Shown here one piece after another: positions 49,201 through 57,291 of a stretch of 64,000 nt of DNA. Under the pieces are notes generated by a model that made no database searches, was not told the DNA's origin, and saw only the letters and a list, made by a program, of their open reading frames with translations. How positions within the stretch are numbered: position 1 is the first letter of the stretch; every line of letters starts with the position of its first letter. The position numbers were made by a program, and so were the translations under genes. Source of the stretch: Phaeodactylibacter xiamenensis (GTDB lineage: Bacteria; Bacteroidota; Bacteroidia; Chitinophagales; Saprospiraceae); contig NZ_JPOS01000012.1 of the NCBI RefSeq assembly GCF_000759025.1, forward strand, positions 124,001 through 188,000, written 5' to 3'.

Positions 49201-49377
49201 ACCGTCAACCTTGCCGCCCGCATGGAAACCAGCGGAGAAGCCGGAAAAGTCAATGTTTCCGAGGCTACTCATGCCTTTATACAGGACTTCTTCAGCTTTT
49301 CGCGAAACGGGAAATATACCGAAACCAAAGGGCAGGATATTGACATGTATTTCGTAGATGCTTATCTTGGGGATTAA
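46279..49377 (+). CDS. Propeller-Y_Y_Y sensor adenylate cyclase (class III)
   Basis: A 1032-residue protein starting at the ATG at 46279 with a signal peptide (ends LLRAQ); the frame reaches 46144 but adds non-signal sequence. Periplasmic part: two-component-regulator propeller repeats (about 30-640; GLSHRIVSKILQDSAGFIWMAT, WVSTDNGLSRM) and a Y_Y_Y domain (about 680-765). Then a membrane helix near 771-790, a coiled coil, and a class III cyclase domain. Catalytic metal Asp in MFSDFKGF (about 856) and KTVGDAYLAVGG; the adenine-selecting residues are Lys (in EKIKTVGD) and Asp (in YDIWGDTVN), so ATP is the expected substrate. A periplasmic signal should control cAMP synthesis. Confidence 0.9.
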   Translation: MHRLSILLFPLLFCTLLRAQSDVQIKVYDFEDGLSHRIVSKILQDSAGFIWMATINGLNRFDGYEFVTYTPQSPSTYLPHESFSDMVIDAEQRLWLGSPNYITRFDPGNNQFEDYKIKEGDVRIREAVVPHDLTLGLGGQIWSAAYHEETATTHLLLMQPDGRYEELSRLAGRHIGRPMAQVRQKLLLGAVGNELWELSATGRVLQRHIVPVPESNRIVQIAGTDALVYVLCADGQLFTFDLAQETFSEHPASIRNAVASALLVEQDGSLWVGCRGMLLYYNALLGSVENFAPKIRSITKNTATYRQIFRDQSGVVWVASDFGAIRIVQAEQLFAHYLEGGSEYCSNIYCSTRGITEDDDGNIYFSYYSSIHVLEPETDGLRPLFPFNDYFNSPFGLTYFDGALYTGNGKRIDLETLQVRDILKKPDKDLGHVVVAPDSTLWMGYLQWLYQYEPTTDRLIPFEDEVGQWDSLDGNISYLHFNAAGDRLWVGTLDNGLHEIVPGQGRVAHYHTGKDSPVPLRSNQVNAIYEDKAGKLWIGSGEGLHCILPGQDSLVIYTTADGLSNDFINGILPEGDSCLWVSTDNGLSRMAVPNGSCTNYYVEDGLTANEFNRISFYRSRAGRLYFGGLNGINAFFPGPQFQEQQLEDQEAHLLLTHFSKYDVAEDTLIQRNYGLDPGERVDLSPWDRIFSFGFALADYRQPLENTYSYKLEGYEEEWSPPATTTLVRYNNIPAGSYTFRVRAKAGANSPNWNQRELAIPVVVHEAFYNTWWFWVLCTLLLSSAVFGVMRWRIILAHRREQELEALVQERTKELEKEKQKSEELLLNILPEETARELKEFGFAKAKRHELVTVMFSDFKGFSHISEGMEPEDLVAEIDHCFRAFDEIMEKYGLEKIKTVGDAYLAVGGMRDTDEDEAVRVTLAAMEIQEFMAGLKIQREAEGRTCFEARIGIHTGPVVAGIVGIKKFAYDIWGDTVNLAARMETSGEAGKVNVSEATHAFIQDFFSFSRNGKYTETKGQDIDMYFVDAYLGD

Positions 49378-49411
49378 TTCCTACCTCCCTTTTCCCTCCT
49401 TTTGACGTCCG

Positions 49412-49430
49412 GGCTACTTTCGGAGTAGCC
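49412..49430 (+). other. UUCGG-loop hairpin after the cyclase gene
   Basis: GGCTACT and AGTAGCC pair perfectly around TTCGG, a loop known to be very stable. It lies 35 bp after the cyclase stop and is not followed by a T run. It could be a 3' end-stabilising hairpin or a weak terminator between the cyclase and the following secreted protein gene. Confidence 0.45.
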
Positions 49431-49467
49431 GCAATCCATTATCTTGTACCCAAGATCCTTAAATCCC

Positions 49468-52047
49468 ATGTTCATGAAATATCAATGGCCACTCGCGCTC
49501 TTATGCTTAGCTGTACTCAACCTGACATTGGTTGATTTTTCATCCATACAAAATGAGGTACCGCTCCCCGCTCCTACAAACGGGGAAACGATCATTCATT
49601 TTGGAGAGGAAGAATCAAAAAATGATGCCAAAAGCCAATGGCTGGAACTCCTGCATCAGGCAGCTCCCGGCACGGACTGGAAAGCAATTGAACACCAAAC
49701 CCGGCTGCGCCGGCACCGCGCCAAGGCCAGCCGGAGAATCGACCTCAGGTCGGGCTGCGAGGGCGGGCTTTTCGCCGATGGGCTTCTCCCCGGTTCGTGG
49801 CGGGAACGGGGCAGCATCAATCAGGCGGGCAGTGTTTTTGATACCGAGTACGACCCGGCTACCGACGAGCTGTGGCTGATCTCCGCAGGCGGCTCTCTTT
49901 GGCGGGGGCTGCTCGATGGCAGCCACTGGGAAATCGTGAATCAGGACCTGCGGTTTACCCCCGGGATGCTGGAATTTATTCCCTATCAAAATGGGCGGCG
50001 CATGATTGCCTTTACCGGACGGATTCCACACTACTCCGATGACGATGGCTACACCTGGCAGCAGTCCGTTGGCATCAGCCACGATGACCGCTGGGGCAAC
50101 ATCCACTCCCCTATCCTTGTGCAAGACAGCATTTCGAGAATTTATGTGCTCGCCAAACCGTCCTACTGGGCAGACATCCAACTGTACCGGTCCACCAGTC
50201 AGGGAGAAATATACTCGCCCGTGAGCACTTTCAACACCAATGATTTCAACCGCTTGCGTCTTTCCGCACCCCACCACTATGGCCGGATGATGCTGGTGGA
50301 GAAAGCCGCCAATAACACCGGTAAAATTTACCACGCCAATCCCGACAACGGACAGCTCGACTGGATTAACCCTTCGACCAACCTGGACTTTGGCGGGGCA
50401 CGGGCCAACCTGGCCGGTACCGCAATTGCTGACAGCCTGGTACTTTATGCCTACACCAGCCCCCAGCAGGGTAGCTGGGAAGTCTGGCGCTCAGTGGACA
50501 AAGGCATGACCTGGTCAAAACGGGGAGACCTGCCCGCCCGCCCCTGGGATGTTGGCATCTTCGTCAGCCCTGACAACCCGGATGTGCTGTACATGGGCGA
50601 AGTGGAATGCTTCCGCAGCCTCGACGGAGGACAATCCTGGGAAAAAATCAATGACTGGTGGGCTTACTACTCTGATATTGCCAATACCCTGCATGCCGAT
50701 ATCATGCATTTTGACGCCTACGAAACCGCTGATGGCATACCTTTTACCCTCATTAGTAACCACGGCGGCTTGTCAGTATCTTATGATCAACTGGCAACGG
50801 TGGACAATATCGGCATGGAGGACCTCAATGTCAGCCAATACTACAGCGTCCGTACCGACCCTGCCAATAACCAATTCGTATATGCCGGTTCACAGGATCA
50901 GGGTTTTCAGCGCTCCCGCCATTTCGATGATCCTGGTATTCAGCGGTTTGATCAGATTATCTCGGGAGACTACGGCCATATCGTTTTTTCCAATGACGGG
51001 CAATACCTCTGGACGGTTTACCCCGGGGGCTGGGTATCCTACTATCAAAACCCCCAAAACGGCGGGATTACCGGCGATTACGACCTTGAGTCTGAGGATG
51101 AGTCTGTGTGGCTGCCTCCGCTTATGGCCAGCCCCTTCCCAGCCGATGTGGGCGCCTTTATGGCTGGTGGGAATATTGATGGTGGGCCGGGCTCTTACCT
51201 CATCCGCCTTGACCCATCTCCAAACGGAATTGCCGCCACGCAGATTGACTTCGATTTTGCCGCCGCCTCCGGCGATGGAGAACTCTCTGCCATGGAAGCC
51301 TCACCTCTGGACTACAACCGCTGGTACGCCGCGACTACCAATGGCCGGTTTTTTACCTCGGATGAGGCTGGCTATACCTGGGAACAAACGGTGAATTTCA
51401 TTCCGGAAGGGCACTACCTCTACGGCCAAACGATCTACGCTTCCACTCAGGATATTGACAAGGTTTACCTGGGCGGGAGTGGTTATTCCAATCCACCGGT
51501 ATACGTCAGCACAGACGGAGGGCAAAACTTTACCGATATGTCGGAAGGCCTGCCCTCAACGCTGGTCTTTGAAATCACCGGCACGCCAGACGAAGCCTAC
51601 CTGTTTGCGGCAACAGAAGCCGGCCCTTACGTTTTCATCACAGCAGAGGAGCGCTGGTACTATCTGGGGGGCGACTGCTCGCCCGCGCAGACTTACTGGT
51701 CGGTAGAATACCTGCCTGAGATCCACACCGCCCGCTTTGGTACCTATGGCCGGGGCATTTGGGATTTCGAACTCGACCCGGTTGTGGCCAGCAACTCCAC
51801 AGCAGCGCCTATCGCTAACCTTGTTATTGCCCCCAATCCGGTGAGAGAACAGTTTACCGCCAATTTGCCGGAAGGCACCTGGGAACTACAACTCTTCAAC
51901 AGCGCCGGGCAGAGTATGCAGGTGTGGACTGATGTGCAAGGCACCGTCCAATGCCAGGTTTCCGCTCTGCCTAATGGCACCTACTATCTGCTGGGACGCT
52001 CAGCAACCGGGGAGGTCCGAAAACAGCCGGTAGTGCTTCAGCGGTAG
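49468..52047 (+). CDS. Secreted Asp-box (BNR) protein with T9SS type A sorting domain
   Basis: An 859-residue secreted protein (two close ATGs at 49468 and 49474). Repeated Asp-box motifs SxDxGxxW mark a sialidase/VPS10-type beta-propeller: SDDDGYTW, SVDKGMTW, SLDGGQSW, SDEAGYTW and STDGGQNF. The C-terminal about 75 residues form a T9SS type A domain (IAPNPVREQFTANL; LFNSAGQSMQVW; GTYYLLGRSATGEVRKQPVVLQ). It is likely secreted and cell-surface attached; BNR proteins may bind or cleave glycans, but the substrate is unknown. It follows the cyclase gene by 90 bp, possibly in one transcript. Confidence 0.85.
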   Translation: MFMKYQWPLALLCLAVLNLTLVDFSSIQNEVPLPAPTNGETIIHFGEEESKNDAKSQWLELLHQAAPGTDWKAIEHQTRLRRHRAKASRRIDLRSGCEGGLFADGLLPGSWRERGSINQAGSVFDTEYDPATDELWLISAGGSLWRGLLDGSHWEIVNQDLRFTPGMLEFIPYQNGRRMIAFTGRIPHYSDDDGYTWQQSVGISHDDRWGNIHSPILVQDSISRIYVLAKPSYWADIQLYRSTSQGEIYSPVSTFNTNDFNRLRLSAPHHYGRMMLVEKAANNTGKIYHANPDNGQLDWINPSTNLDFGGARANLAGTAIADSLVLYAYTSPQQGSWEVWRSVDKGMTWSKRGDLPARPWDVGIFVSPDNPDVLYMGEVECFRSLDGGQSWEKINDWWAYYSDIANTLHADIMHFDAYETADGIPFTLISNHGGLSVSYDQLATVDNIGMEDLNVSQYYSVRTDPANNQFVYAGSQDQGFQRSRHFDDPGIQRFDQIISGDYGHIVFSNDGQYLWTVYPGGWVSYYQNPQNGGITGDYDLESEDESVWLPPLMASPFPADVGAFMAGGNIDGGPGSYLIRLDPSPNGIAATQIDFDFAAASGDGELSAMEASPLDYNRWYAATTNGRFFTSDEAGYTWEQTVNFIPEGHYLYGQTIYASTQDIDKVYLGGSGYSNPPVYVSTDGGQNFTDMSEGLPSTLVFEITGTPDEAYLFAATEAGPYVFITAEERWYYLGGDCSPAQTYWSVEYLPEIHTARFGTYGRGIWDFELDPVVASNSTAAPIANLVIAPNPVREQFTANLPEGTWELQLFNSAGQSMQVWTDVQGTVQCQVSALPNGTYYLLGRSATGEVRKQPVVLQR

Positions 52048-52083
52048 ACCCAACTGAATCTTTCCAAAATAAGCCCGCCAAAG

Positions 52084-52125
52084 TTGCGTTCTATCATTAA
52101 AACCAATAACTTTGAATTTCAAAGT
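52084..52125 (+). promoter_or_regulatory. Promoter with palindromic operator O1
   Basis: TTG (52084-52086), a 20-bp spacer and TAACTTTG (52107-52114) match the Bacteroidota promoter. The palindrome ACTTTGAATTTCAAAGT (52109-52125) overlaps the -7 box, so a bound protein should block initiation. The ATG of the membrane protein gene follows 8 bp later. A near-identical site lies at 53111. Confidence 0.8.
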
Positions 52126-52133
52126 ACTCTAAA

Positions 52134-52778
52134 ATGACAACTCACCACCAAGAACACCTGGAAGCGCTGACAGAAATCCGCAGCATTATGGAGCGCTCCT
52201 CCCGTTTCATTTCCCTTAGCGGCCTCTCCGGAGTAGCTGCCGGCATCTGGGCGCTGCTCGGTGCGGTTGCCGCCTTTTGGTATCTGGGCGCAACGCCTTT
52301 CGAAGGCACCATACCCTATGACCGCATTTCCGATCACCCCACCGGACTCGACCCTATCAGCTTCTTCTTTCTTGATGCGGCTCTGGTGCTGATTTTGGCG
52401 CTGGCCACAGGCATTTACTTCACGACCCGGAAGGCACGCCGGAAGGGATTGCCTGTCTGGGACCGGCTCACCCGCCGGCTCCTGATTAACCTGTTCATTC
52501 CGCTGGCGGCTGGGGGGATCTTTTGTCTGGCGCTCATTAAACATGGAGAAGCCGACCTCATCGCTTCAGCTACCCTGATTTTCTATGGGCTGGCACTCTT
52601 CAATGCCAGCAAGTACACCCTCAACGACATCCGCTATCTGGGCCTGATGGAGGTTGGGCTGGGGCTTATCTCCGCTTTTTTTACCGGATACGGGCTGGAG
52701 TTTTGGGCCATAGGCTTCGGAATTCTGCATATCCTTTACGGTACTGCTATGTACTTCAAATATGAGCGGGAGGCATGA
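52134..52778 (+). CDS. Multi-helix membrane protein of unknown function
   Basis: A 214-residue protein with about six membrane helices (30-50, 80-100, 120-140, 146-163, 172-186, 190-207). It begins with MTTHHQEHLEALTEIRSIMERSSRFISLSGL, a pattern common in unannotated Bacteroidota membrane proteins. Its last codons overlap the regulator start (ATGA), so the two are translationally coupled. The operator O1 lies right upstream. Confidence 0.78.
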   Translation: MTTHHQEHLEALTEIRSIMERSSRFISLSGLSGVAAGIWALLGAVAAFWYLGATPFEGTIPYDRISDHPTGLDPISFFFLDAALVLILALATGIYFTTRKARRKGLPVWDRLTRRLLINLFIPLAAGGIFCLALIKHGEADLIASATLIFYGLALFNASKYTLNDIRYLGLMEVGLGLISAFFTGYGLEFWAIGFGILHILYGTAMYFKYEREA

Positions 52779-53089
52779 AACACATCATCACCAAATTAAA
52801 TCCTGCTTTTGACCACCGGGTACGGCTGGGCATTATGTCTGTGCTCATGCTGGAAGAATGGGTAGACTTCAGCAGCCTGAAGGAAACCCTCAACCTGACC
52901 GACGGCCGCCTGGCTTCCCACATCAAAGCCCTGGAAAAGGAAACTTATCTGGAAGTCCGAAAACGTTTCATTGCCCGGAAGCCTAATACCTCTTACCGGG
53001 CTACAGATGAAGGGCGCAAGGCTTTTCAGGCCCACCTCGATGCATTGGAGGCATTGCTGCGGGCTGGCAATAGCGGGCAGCCAGAGTAA
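52775..53089 (+). CDS. Winged-helix transcriptional regulator (HTH_34-like)
   Basis: A 104-residue one-domain winged-helix regulator of the PF13601/MarR-ArsR type: DHRVRLGIMSVLMLEEWVDF, then recognition helix area NLTDGRLASHIKALEKETYLEVRK, and a wing with PNTSYRATDEGRKAFQAHL. No ligand domain or cysteine sensor is evident. It overlaps the preceding membrane protein gene and lies between two copies of a palindrome (O1 and O2), so it is the natural candidate to bind them and autoregulate. Confidence 0.88.
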   Translation: MKHIITKLNPAFDHRVRLGIMSVLMLEEWVDFSSLKETLNLTDGRLASHIKALEKETYLEVRKRFIARKPNTSYRATDEGRKAFQAHLDALEALLRAGNSGQPE

Positions 53090-53110
53090 GGTCTCTATTT
53101 TTTTACCTAT

Positions 53111-53129
53111 TAACTTTGAAATACAAAGT
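53111..53129 (+). promoter_or_regulatory. Palindromic operator O2 with -7 box
   Basis: TAACTTTG (53111-53118) fits the -7 consensus, and ACTTTGAAATACAAAGT (53113-53129) is the same 6-bp-arm, 5-bp-spacer palindrome as at 52109. Over 22 bp the two sites differ at only two positions. A -33 TTG is not clear here; the DUF4173 gene ATG follows 5 bp after the palindrome. Confidence 0.75.
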
Positions 53130-53134
53130 ACTTT

Positions 53135-54625
53135 ATGAAAAAGAACATTAACCTTCAGCACCCCTTAACCAAATTGGCACTATGGATGACTGGTGCATTA
53201 ATTTACGTACAACTCTTCTACGATGCCTACCTCGGGCTAAATGTGGTGGTCTTTGCGCTCACGGCTATTGGCACTGCGGCACTGAGCTACCCTGAACTCC
53301 GGCACCAAAGCGCATCCCGCTGGCTGGCAGGGGCATTGCTCAGCAGTGCGGTGCTGGTGGCCTGGCGGAATTCTGACCTTTCGATTATAGCCTTCTTCCT
53401 CTCTTTTCTGATTTTCACCGGGCATTTGCACCAGCGGCCACTGCGCTTCCTCTGGTTTGCCGGCATGCTGGGCATCACCAAGCTTCTTGGCAGCCCGATA
53501 GCCGCGTTTTATCAGCTGATCCGTTCCTGGCAGCCCCTGGCCTGGAAACCGGCATTCCGCTGGGCACCCTTTGCAGTCCTGCCGGCAGGGCTCGGGCTGG
53601 CTTTCGGAACGATTTATTACCACGCCAACCCGCAATTCGCGGCCTTTTGGCAACGGTTCTGGCCGGGCAGCTGGCTGCAATTCAACTGGGATGTGGGCCA
53701 AATACTCCTGTTTATGATGGGCTGCTTTGTAGTTGGTGGCCTGGTCTGGCCTTCGCTGTGGGGCGATTTCCTCAAAGACTGGGAAGCCCCTTTCCGGTCA
53801 GTGCTGAAGCGCAAACGGGGCACACCAAAGCCGGAAGTGGGCACGCTGGGGCTTAAACGAGAGTACCAAACCGGGGTTTTCAGCCTGGCTGTGCTGAACG
53901 GGCTTCTCTTTGTGGCTAACCTGGCGGATTTGCGTTTCGTCTGGATCAACTACGGGCTGGCCACGCCGCAGGAGCTGAGTCAGTACGTGCACGAGGGCAC
54001 TTATCTGTTGATCTTGTCTATCCTCATGGCGATGGGGGTGTTGCTCTGGTTCTTCCGGGGCAATCTCAATTTTTTGCCGGATAACGAAAGGCTGCGGTGG
54101 CTGGCTCATCTGTGGCTGGCACAAAATGCGATGCTGGTCTTATCGGTAGGGCTACGCAACTGGCAGTATGTGGCCAACTTCGGGCTGGCGTACAAGCGCC
54201 TGGGCGTATTTGGCTTCCTGATTGCCACACTAGGCGGACTATGGCTGGTTTACCTCAAAACGCGGGAGCAACGCACCATCTCCTTTGTGCTTCAAAAATC
54301 TGCACAACTGGCATTGGTGCTCCTGCTATTGTACAGCACCGTCAACTGGGACCGGATGATCACGCGCTACAATATCCGGCAGGCTGCCCCCGGCCAACTG
54401 GACACTGATTTCCTGACCCGCGAAGTCTCTCCGGTCAATTTGCCTACCCTTTGGGAAGAGCGGCACCGCCTGCAGATTGCTGCCGGTTGGACAGATGAAC
54501 AGCTGGAGCGCAAACTAAAATCGGTTAGCAGGCAACTGAGCAGGCAGTACCAGCCTGGCTGGCGCTCCTGGAACTATACCACCTCAAGGGCTTACCACAG
54601 CGACCCGTTCCGGGAGGTCAGGTAA
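53135..54625 (+). CDS. DUF4173-type integral membrane protein
   Basis: A 496-residue protein with about 11 membrane helices, of the DUF4173/DUF4153 kind (FVWINYGLATPQELSQYVHEGTYLLILSI and YKRLGVFGFL are the characteristic positions). A C-terminal cytosolic or periplasmic tail follows (about 430-496). Function unknown. It sits just downstream of the winged-helix regulator and carries its own copy of the operator, so it is likely controlled by that regulator. Its last 8 bp overlap the convergent LamG gene. Confidence 0.85.
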   Translation: MKKNINLQHPLTKLALWMTGALIYVQLFYDAYLGLNVVVFALTAIGTAALSYPELRHQSASRWLAGALLSSAVLVAWRNSDLSIIAFFLSFLIFTGHLHQRPLRFLWFAGMLGITKLLGSPIAAFYQLIRSWQPLAWKPAFRWAPFAVLPAGLGLAFGTIYYHANPQFAAFWQRFWPGSWLQFNWDVGQILLFMMGCFVVGGLVWPSLWGDFLKDWEAPFRSVLKRKRGTPKPEVGTLGLKREYQTGVFSLAVLNGLLFVANLADLRFVWINYGLATPQELSQYVHEGTYLLILSILMAMGVLLWFFRGNLNFLPDNERLRWLAHLWLAQNAMLVLSVGLRNWQYVANFGLAYKRLGVFGFLIATLGGLWLVYLKTREQRTISFVLQKSAQLALVLLLLYSTVNWDRMITRYNIRQAAPGQLDTDFLTREVSPVNLPTLWEERHRLQIAAGWTDEQLERKLKSVSRQLSRQYQPGWRSWNYTTSRAYHSDPFREVR

Positions 54626-55373
54626 GGCAATCGGAAGGGGCCTCCTCCGCTGGATTTTGCTGGTAAAGAGACCAGATTTCCTCCGGGCTAAGGGCGCGGC
54701 TGTATACCCGCAGCTCGTCGAGGACGCCCCTGAACCGGCGGGCGCTGCCCTGTTGGACGCAGGGGCTGTTGCCAAAGGAAAGGGGGACTGAGTTGGAAAT
54801 GTCCACACCGCTGCAGCGGAAAGCTTTCTGGGCCAGGCGGCCGTTGACGTAGGTAAAAGCACGGGTGCCCTCCCGGGTGATGGCGAAGTGCATCCAACGG
54901 GTGGTGTCGAGACCGGGGCTAAGCCCGGGATAGAATTTATGAGGGTTCTCGTGCACCAGGGTAGTAATTTCCTGAGCATTAAGGTCGAGCAAAATGTCCA
55001 GCATATTGTAATCTTCGCACTCCTCCCGCTTGGACAACAGGCTTTGCTGAAAAACCAGGTACTGCTCCGGCTTAAAATAAAAGCTGACCGTAAAGTCTGA
55101 AGTGTTGAAATAACGGTTGACCGATCCTTCAAATTCCACAAAGTCGTCCACACCATCGAACAGCAGGCCGCTGCCCTCTATACCGCACCAACAGCTCGTG
55201 CTGCCGTACATCTGGCCGTGAGAACCATTGCCCGAATCATCTCGGGCATCACAATGGTTAAAAGAGTAGTAAGCCACAAGGCCAGCTTCGGGAATAGCAG
55301 GTGCAAAGGGCGGCGTGGAGGCCAAAAGCCCACTCAGGAAGAGGAGTAATGCGCTATGGATCAGGGTTTTCAT
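54618..55373 (-). CDS. LamG-domain secreted protein
   Basis: A 251-residue protein with a signal peptide (MKTLIHSALLLFLSGLLAS). One LamG/concanavalin-like domain (about 30-240): GLVAYYSFNHCDARDDSGNGSHG, GLLFDGVDDFVEFEG, a WMHFAITREGTRAFTYVNGRL and LDELRVYSRALSPEE end. Such domains bind glycans. No sorting domain is present. Several Cys in the mature part suggest disulfides. Its 5' end faces hisB. Confidence 0.82.
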   Translation of the reverse strand: MKTLIHSALLLFLSGLLASTPPFAPAIPEAGLVAYYSFNHCDARDDSGNGSHGQMYGSTSCWCGIEGSGLLFDGVDDFVEFEGSVNRYFNTSDFTVSFYFKPEQYLVFQQSLLSKREECEDYNMLDILLDLNAQEITTLVHENPHKFYPGLSPGLDTTRWMHFAITREGTRAFTYVNGRLAQKAFRCSGVDISNSVPLSFGNSPCVQQGSARRFRGVLDELRVYSRALSPEEIWSLYQQNPAEEAPSDCLT

Positions 55374-55484
55374 AAGGCAAATTTGTTATCCCTTAAGATA
55401 TGAAAATTTCAATAAAGTATCCATGGGCTCGTCTTCCCTGTGTCAGGTTTCTGCACTGGCTACTGCCCTAAACCTTGAATTTGC

Positions 55485-55492
55485 TACCTTTG
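55485..55492 (+). promoter_or_regulatory. -7 box (TACCTTTG) immediately before hisB
   Basis: TACCTTTG fits TAnnTTTG and ends 4 bp before the hisB ATG at 55497. Initiation about 5-8 bp downstream would give a leaderless or nearly leaderless hisB transcript. A matching TTG at -33 is not seen, so the call is tentative. Confidence 0.5.
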
Positions 55493-55496
55493 CAGG

Positions 55497-56630
55497 ATGA
55501 AGAAACTATTGATCCTGGACCGCGATGGTACGCTTATCCTGGAGCCGGAAGGCTATCAGATCGACAGTCTGGAAAAGCTGGATTTCTATCCCGGTGTTTT
55601 TCAGCACCTGTCCCGTATTGTGAAAGAACTGGACTTCGAGCTCGTCATGATCACCAATCAGGATGGGCTGGGTACAGAGGTTTTCCCGGAGGAGACTTTC
55701 TGGCCGGCGCACCGGAAGATGATGAGCGCTTTTGAGGCCGAGGGAATCCCCTTCATTGACGTGCTGATTGACCGAAGTTTTCCGGAAGACAACGCCCCTA
55801 CCCGTAAGCCGCGCACCGGGCTGATGACCCCCTACATGAACGGCGATTATGACCTGGCGAATTCTTTTGTCGTGGGCGACCGCCTGACGGATATGGAGTT
55901 GGCCAAAAATCTGGGCGCAAAGGGCATCTGGCTCAACAATCAGCCTGACCTTGGAGCCGATGAGGTCGAAGGGGACAACCGGGCCGTACATGAAGCTATT
56001 GCCCTCACCACCACCGACTGGGGCGACATCTACCGCTTCCTGCGCCTGAGCGAACGCACTGCTAAGGTACAGCGGACCACCAAGGAAACCGACATTCTCA
56101 TACAGCTCGACCTGGACGGCACGGGCAAGAGTGAGATTGATACCGGGCTGGGGTTTTTCGATCATATGCTCGACCAACTGGCGCGCCACGGTGGGCTCGA
56201 ACTGGCTATCAAGGTCAGTGGCGACCTCGAAGTGGACGAGCATCATACCATAGAGGACACCGCACTGGCACTGGGCGAGGCTTTCGCCAAAGCGCTGGGC
56301 GACAAGCTCGGCCTGGAGCGCTACGGCTACGCCCTGCCAATGGACGACTGCCTGGCACAGGTAGCCATTGACTTCGGTGGTCGCCCCTGGATCGTTTGGG
56401 AGGCGGAATTCAAGCGGGAGAAAATTGGCGATATGCCTACCGAGATGTTTTTCCACTTCTTCAAGTCCTTTTCCGACGCGGCCAAAGCCAACCTGAACAT
56501 CAAAGTGGAAGGCACCAATGAGCACCACAAAATTGAAGCAATCTTCAAAGCCTGGGCGCGGGCCATCCGAATGGCGAAACGCCGGGATACGGAGCATTTG
56601 CAGTTGCCAAGCACGAAGGGCGTATTATAA
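55497..56630 (+). CDS. hisB: Bifunctional histidinol-phosphatase/imidazoleglycerol-phosphate dehydratase
   Basis: A 377-residue fusion. The N-terminal HAD phosphatase (1-165) has LDRDGT (nucleophile Asp8), RKPRTG and the [12 protein letters not shown] motif. The zinc-loop cysteines of E. coli HisB are absent. The dehydratase domain (about 180-377) has the Mn-binding [29 protein letters not shown] and [11 protein letters not shown]. Two steps of histidine synthesis are covered. It begins the his cluster here, interrupted by a Uma2 gene. Confidence 0.95.
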   Translation: MKKLLILDRDGTLILEPEGYQIDSLEKLDFYPGVFQHLSRIVKELDFELVMITNQDGLGTEVFPEETFWPAHRKMMSAFEAEGIPFIDVLIDRSFPEDNAPTRKPRTGLMTPYMNGDYDLANSFVVGDRLTDMELAKNLGAKGIWLNNQPDLGADEVEGDNRAVHEAIALTTTDWGDIYRFLRLSERTAKVQRTTKETDILIQLDLDGTGKSEIDTGLGFFDHMLDQLARHGGLELAIKVSGDLEVDEHHTIEDTALALGEAFAKALGDKLGLERYGYALPMDDCLAQVAIDFGGRPWIVWEAEFKREKIGDMPTEMFFHFFKSFSDAAKANLNIKVEGTNEHHKIEAIFKAWARAIRMAKRRDTEHLQLPSTKGVL

Positions 56631-56689
56631 AATTCACCCCTTGCATTTATTAGGCGAAACCACTACTTTAGGCTAAAACAGATTTTTTC

Positions 56690-57259
56690 ATGGAAGCAGT
56701 AGCGACAAGACGGTATACTTTGGAAGAGTATGTTGCTTTGGAAGAGCAAGCGGACGAAAAGCACTTTTTCCATGAAGGGAAAATTGCACCTATGGGCTAC
56801 TCTTCAGATGAGCACGGCATGATTGTGGGCAATATCATTGGTGAGCTGCACCCACTGTTAAAGGGCACAGACTATCGCAAATACCCCAGCGACCGGATGC
56901 TTTTTGTCCCCGATTGTCAATTGAACTATTATCCGGATGTCATGGTGGTCAAAGGTCAGCCTGTTTTCCATCAACATTCGGCCCGTATGAAGGCAACGCT
57001 GAATCCTTTTGCTATTCTGGAGGTTTTATCCGAGACAACAGAAGAGGTGGACCGCGTACAAAAATGGCGCTGCTACCGAATGATCCCAAGCCTGCAGCAG
57101 TATTTTATGATTGCACAGGACCGGATGTATATTGAGGTTTTTAACAGAATTGACGAGCGCCGATGGGAAAACACCTATTTGGATAGCCCACAGCAAAAGC
57201 TCCGGATCGCCGGGTTCGACATCACGGTTTCAGAAATTTATCGTGGTATCGCATTCTAA
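56690..57259 (+). CDS. Uma2 family (PD-(D/E)XK-like) protein
   Basis: A 189-residue Uma2/DUF820 protein: start RRYTLEEYVALEE, the YPDVMVV motif (metal Asp), LEVLSETTEEVDRVQKWRCYR as the ExL-type catalytic element, and a C-terminal domain with SPQQKLRIAGFDITVSEIY. Uma2 proteins are a large, partly mobile family (best known from cyanobacteria) with a restriction-endonuclease-like fold and no clear role. It lies between hisB and hisH with gaps of 59 and 32 bp on the same strand, so it is probably co-transcribed with them. Confidence 0.85.
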   Translation: MEAVATRRYTLEEYVALEEQADEKHFFHEGKIAPMGYSSDEHGMIVGNIIGELHPLLKGTDYRKYPSDRMLFVPDCQLNYYPDVMVVKGQPVFHQHSARMKATLNPFAILEVLSETTEEVDRVQKWRCYRMIPSLQQYFMIAQDRMYIEVFNRIDERRWENTYLDSPQQKLRIAGFDITVSEIYRGIAF

Positions 57260-57291
57260 CCTGGGCAAGACCTTTTCACTCCACAATACTT

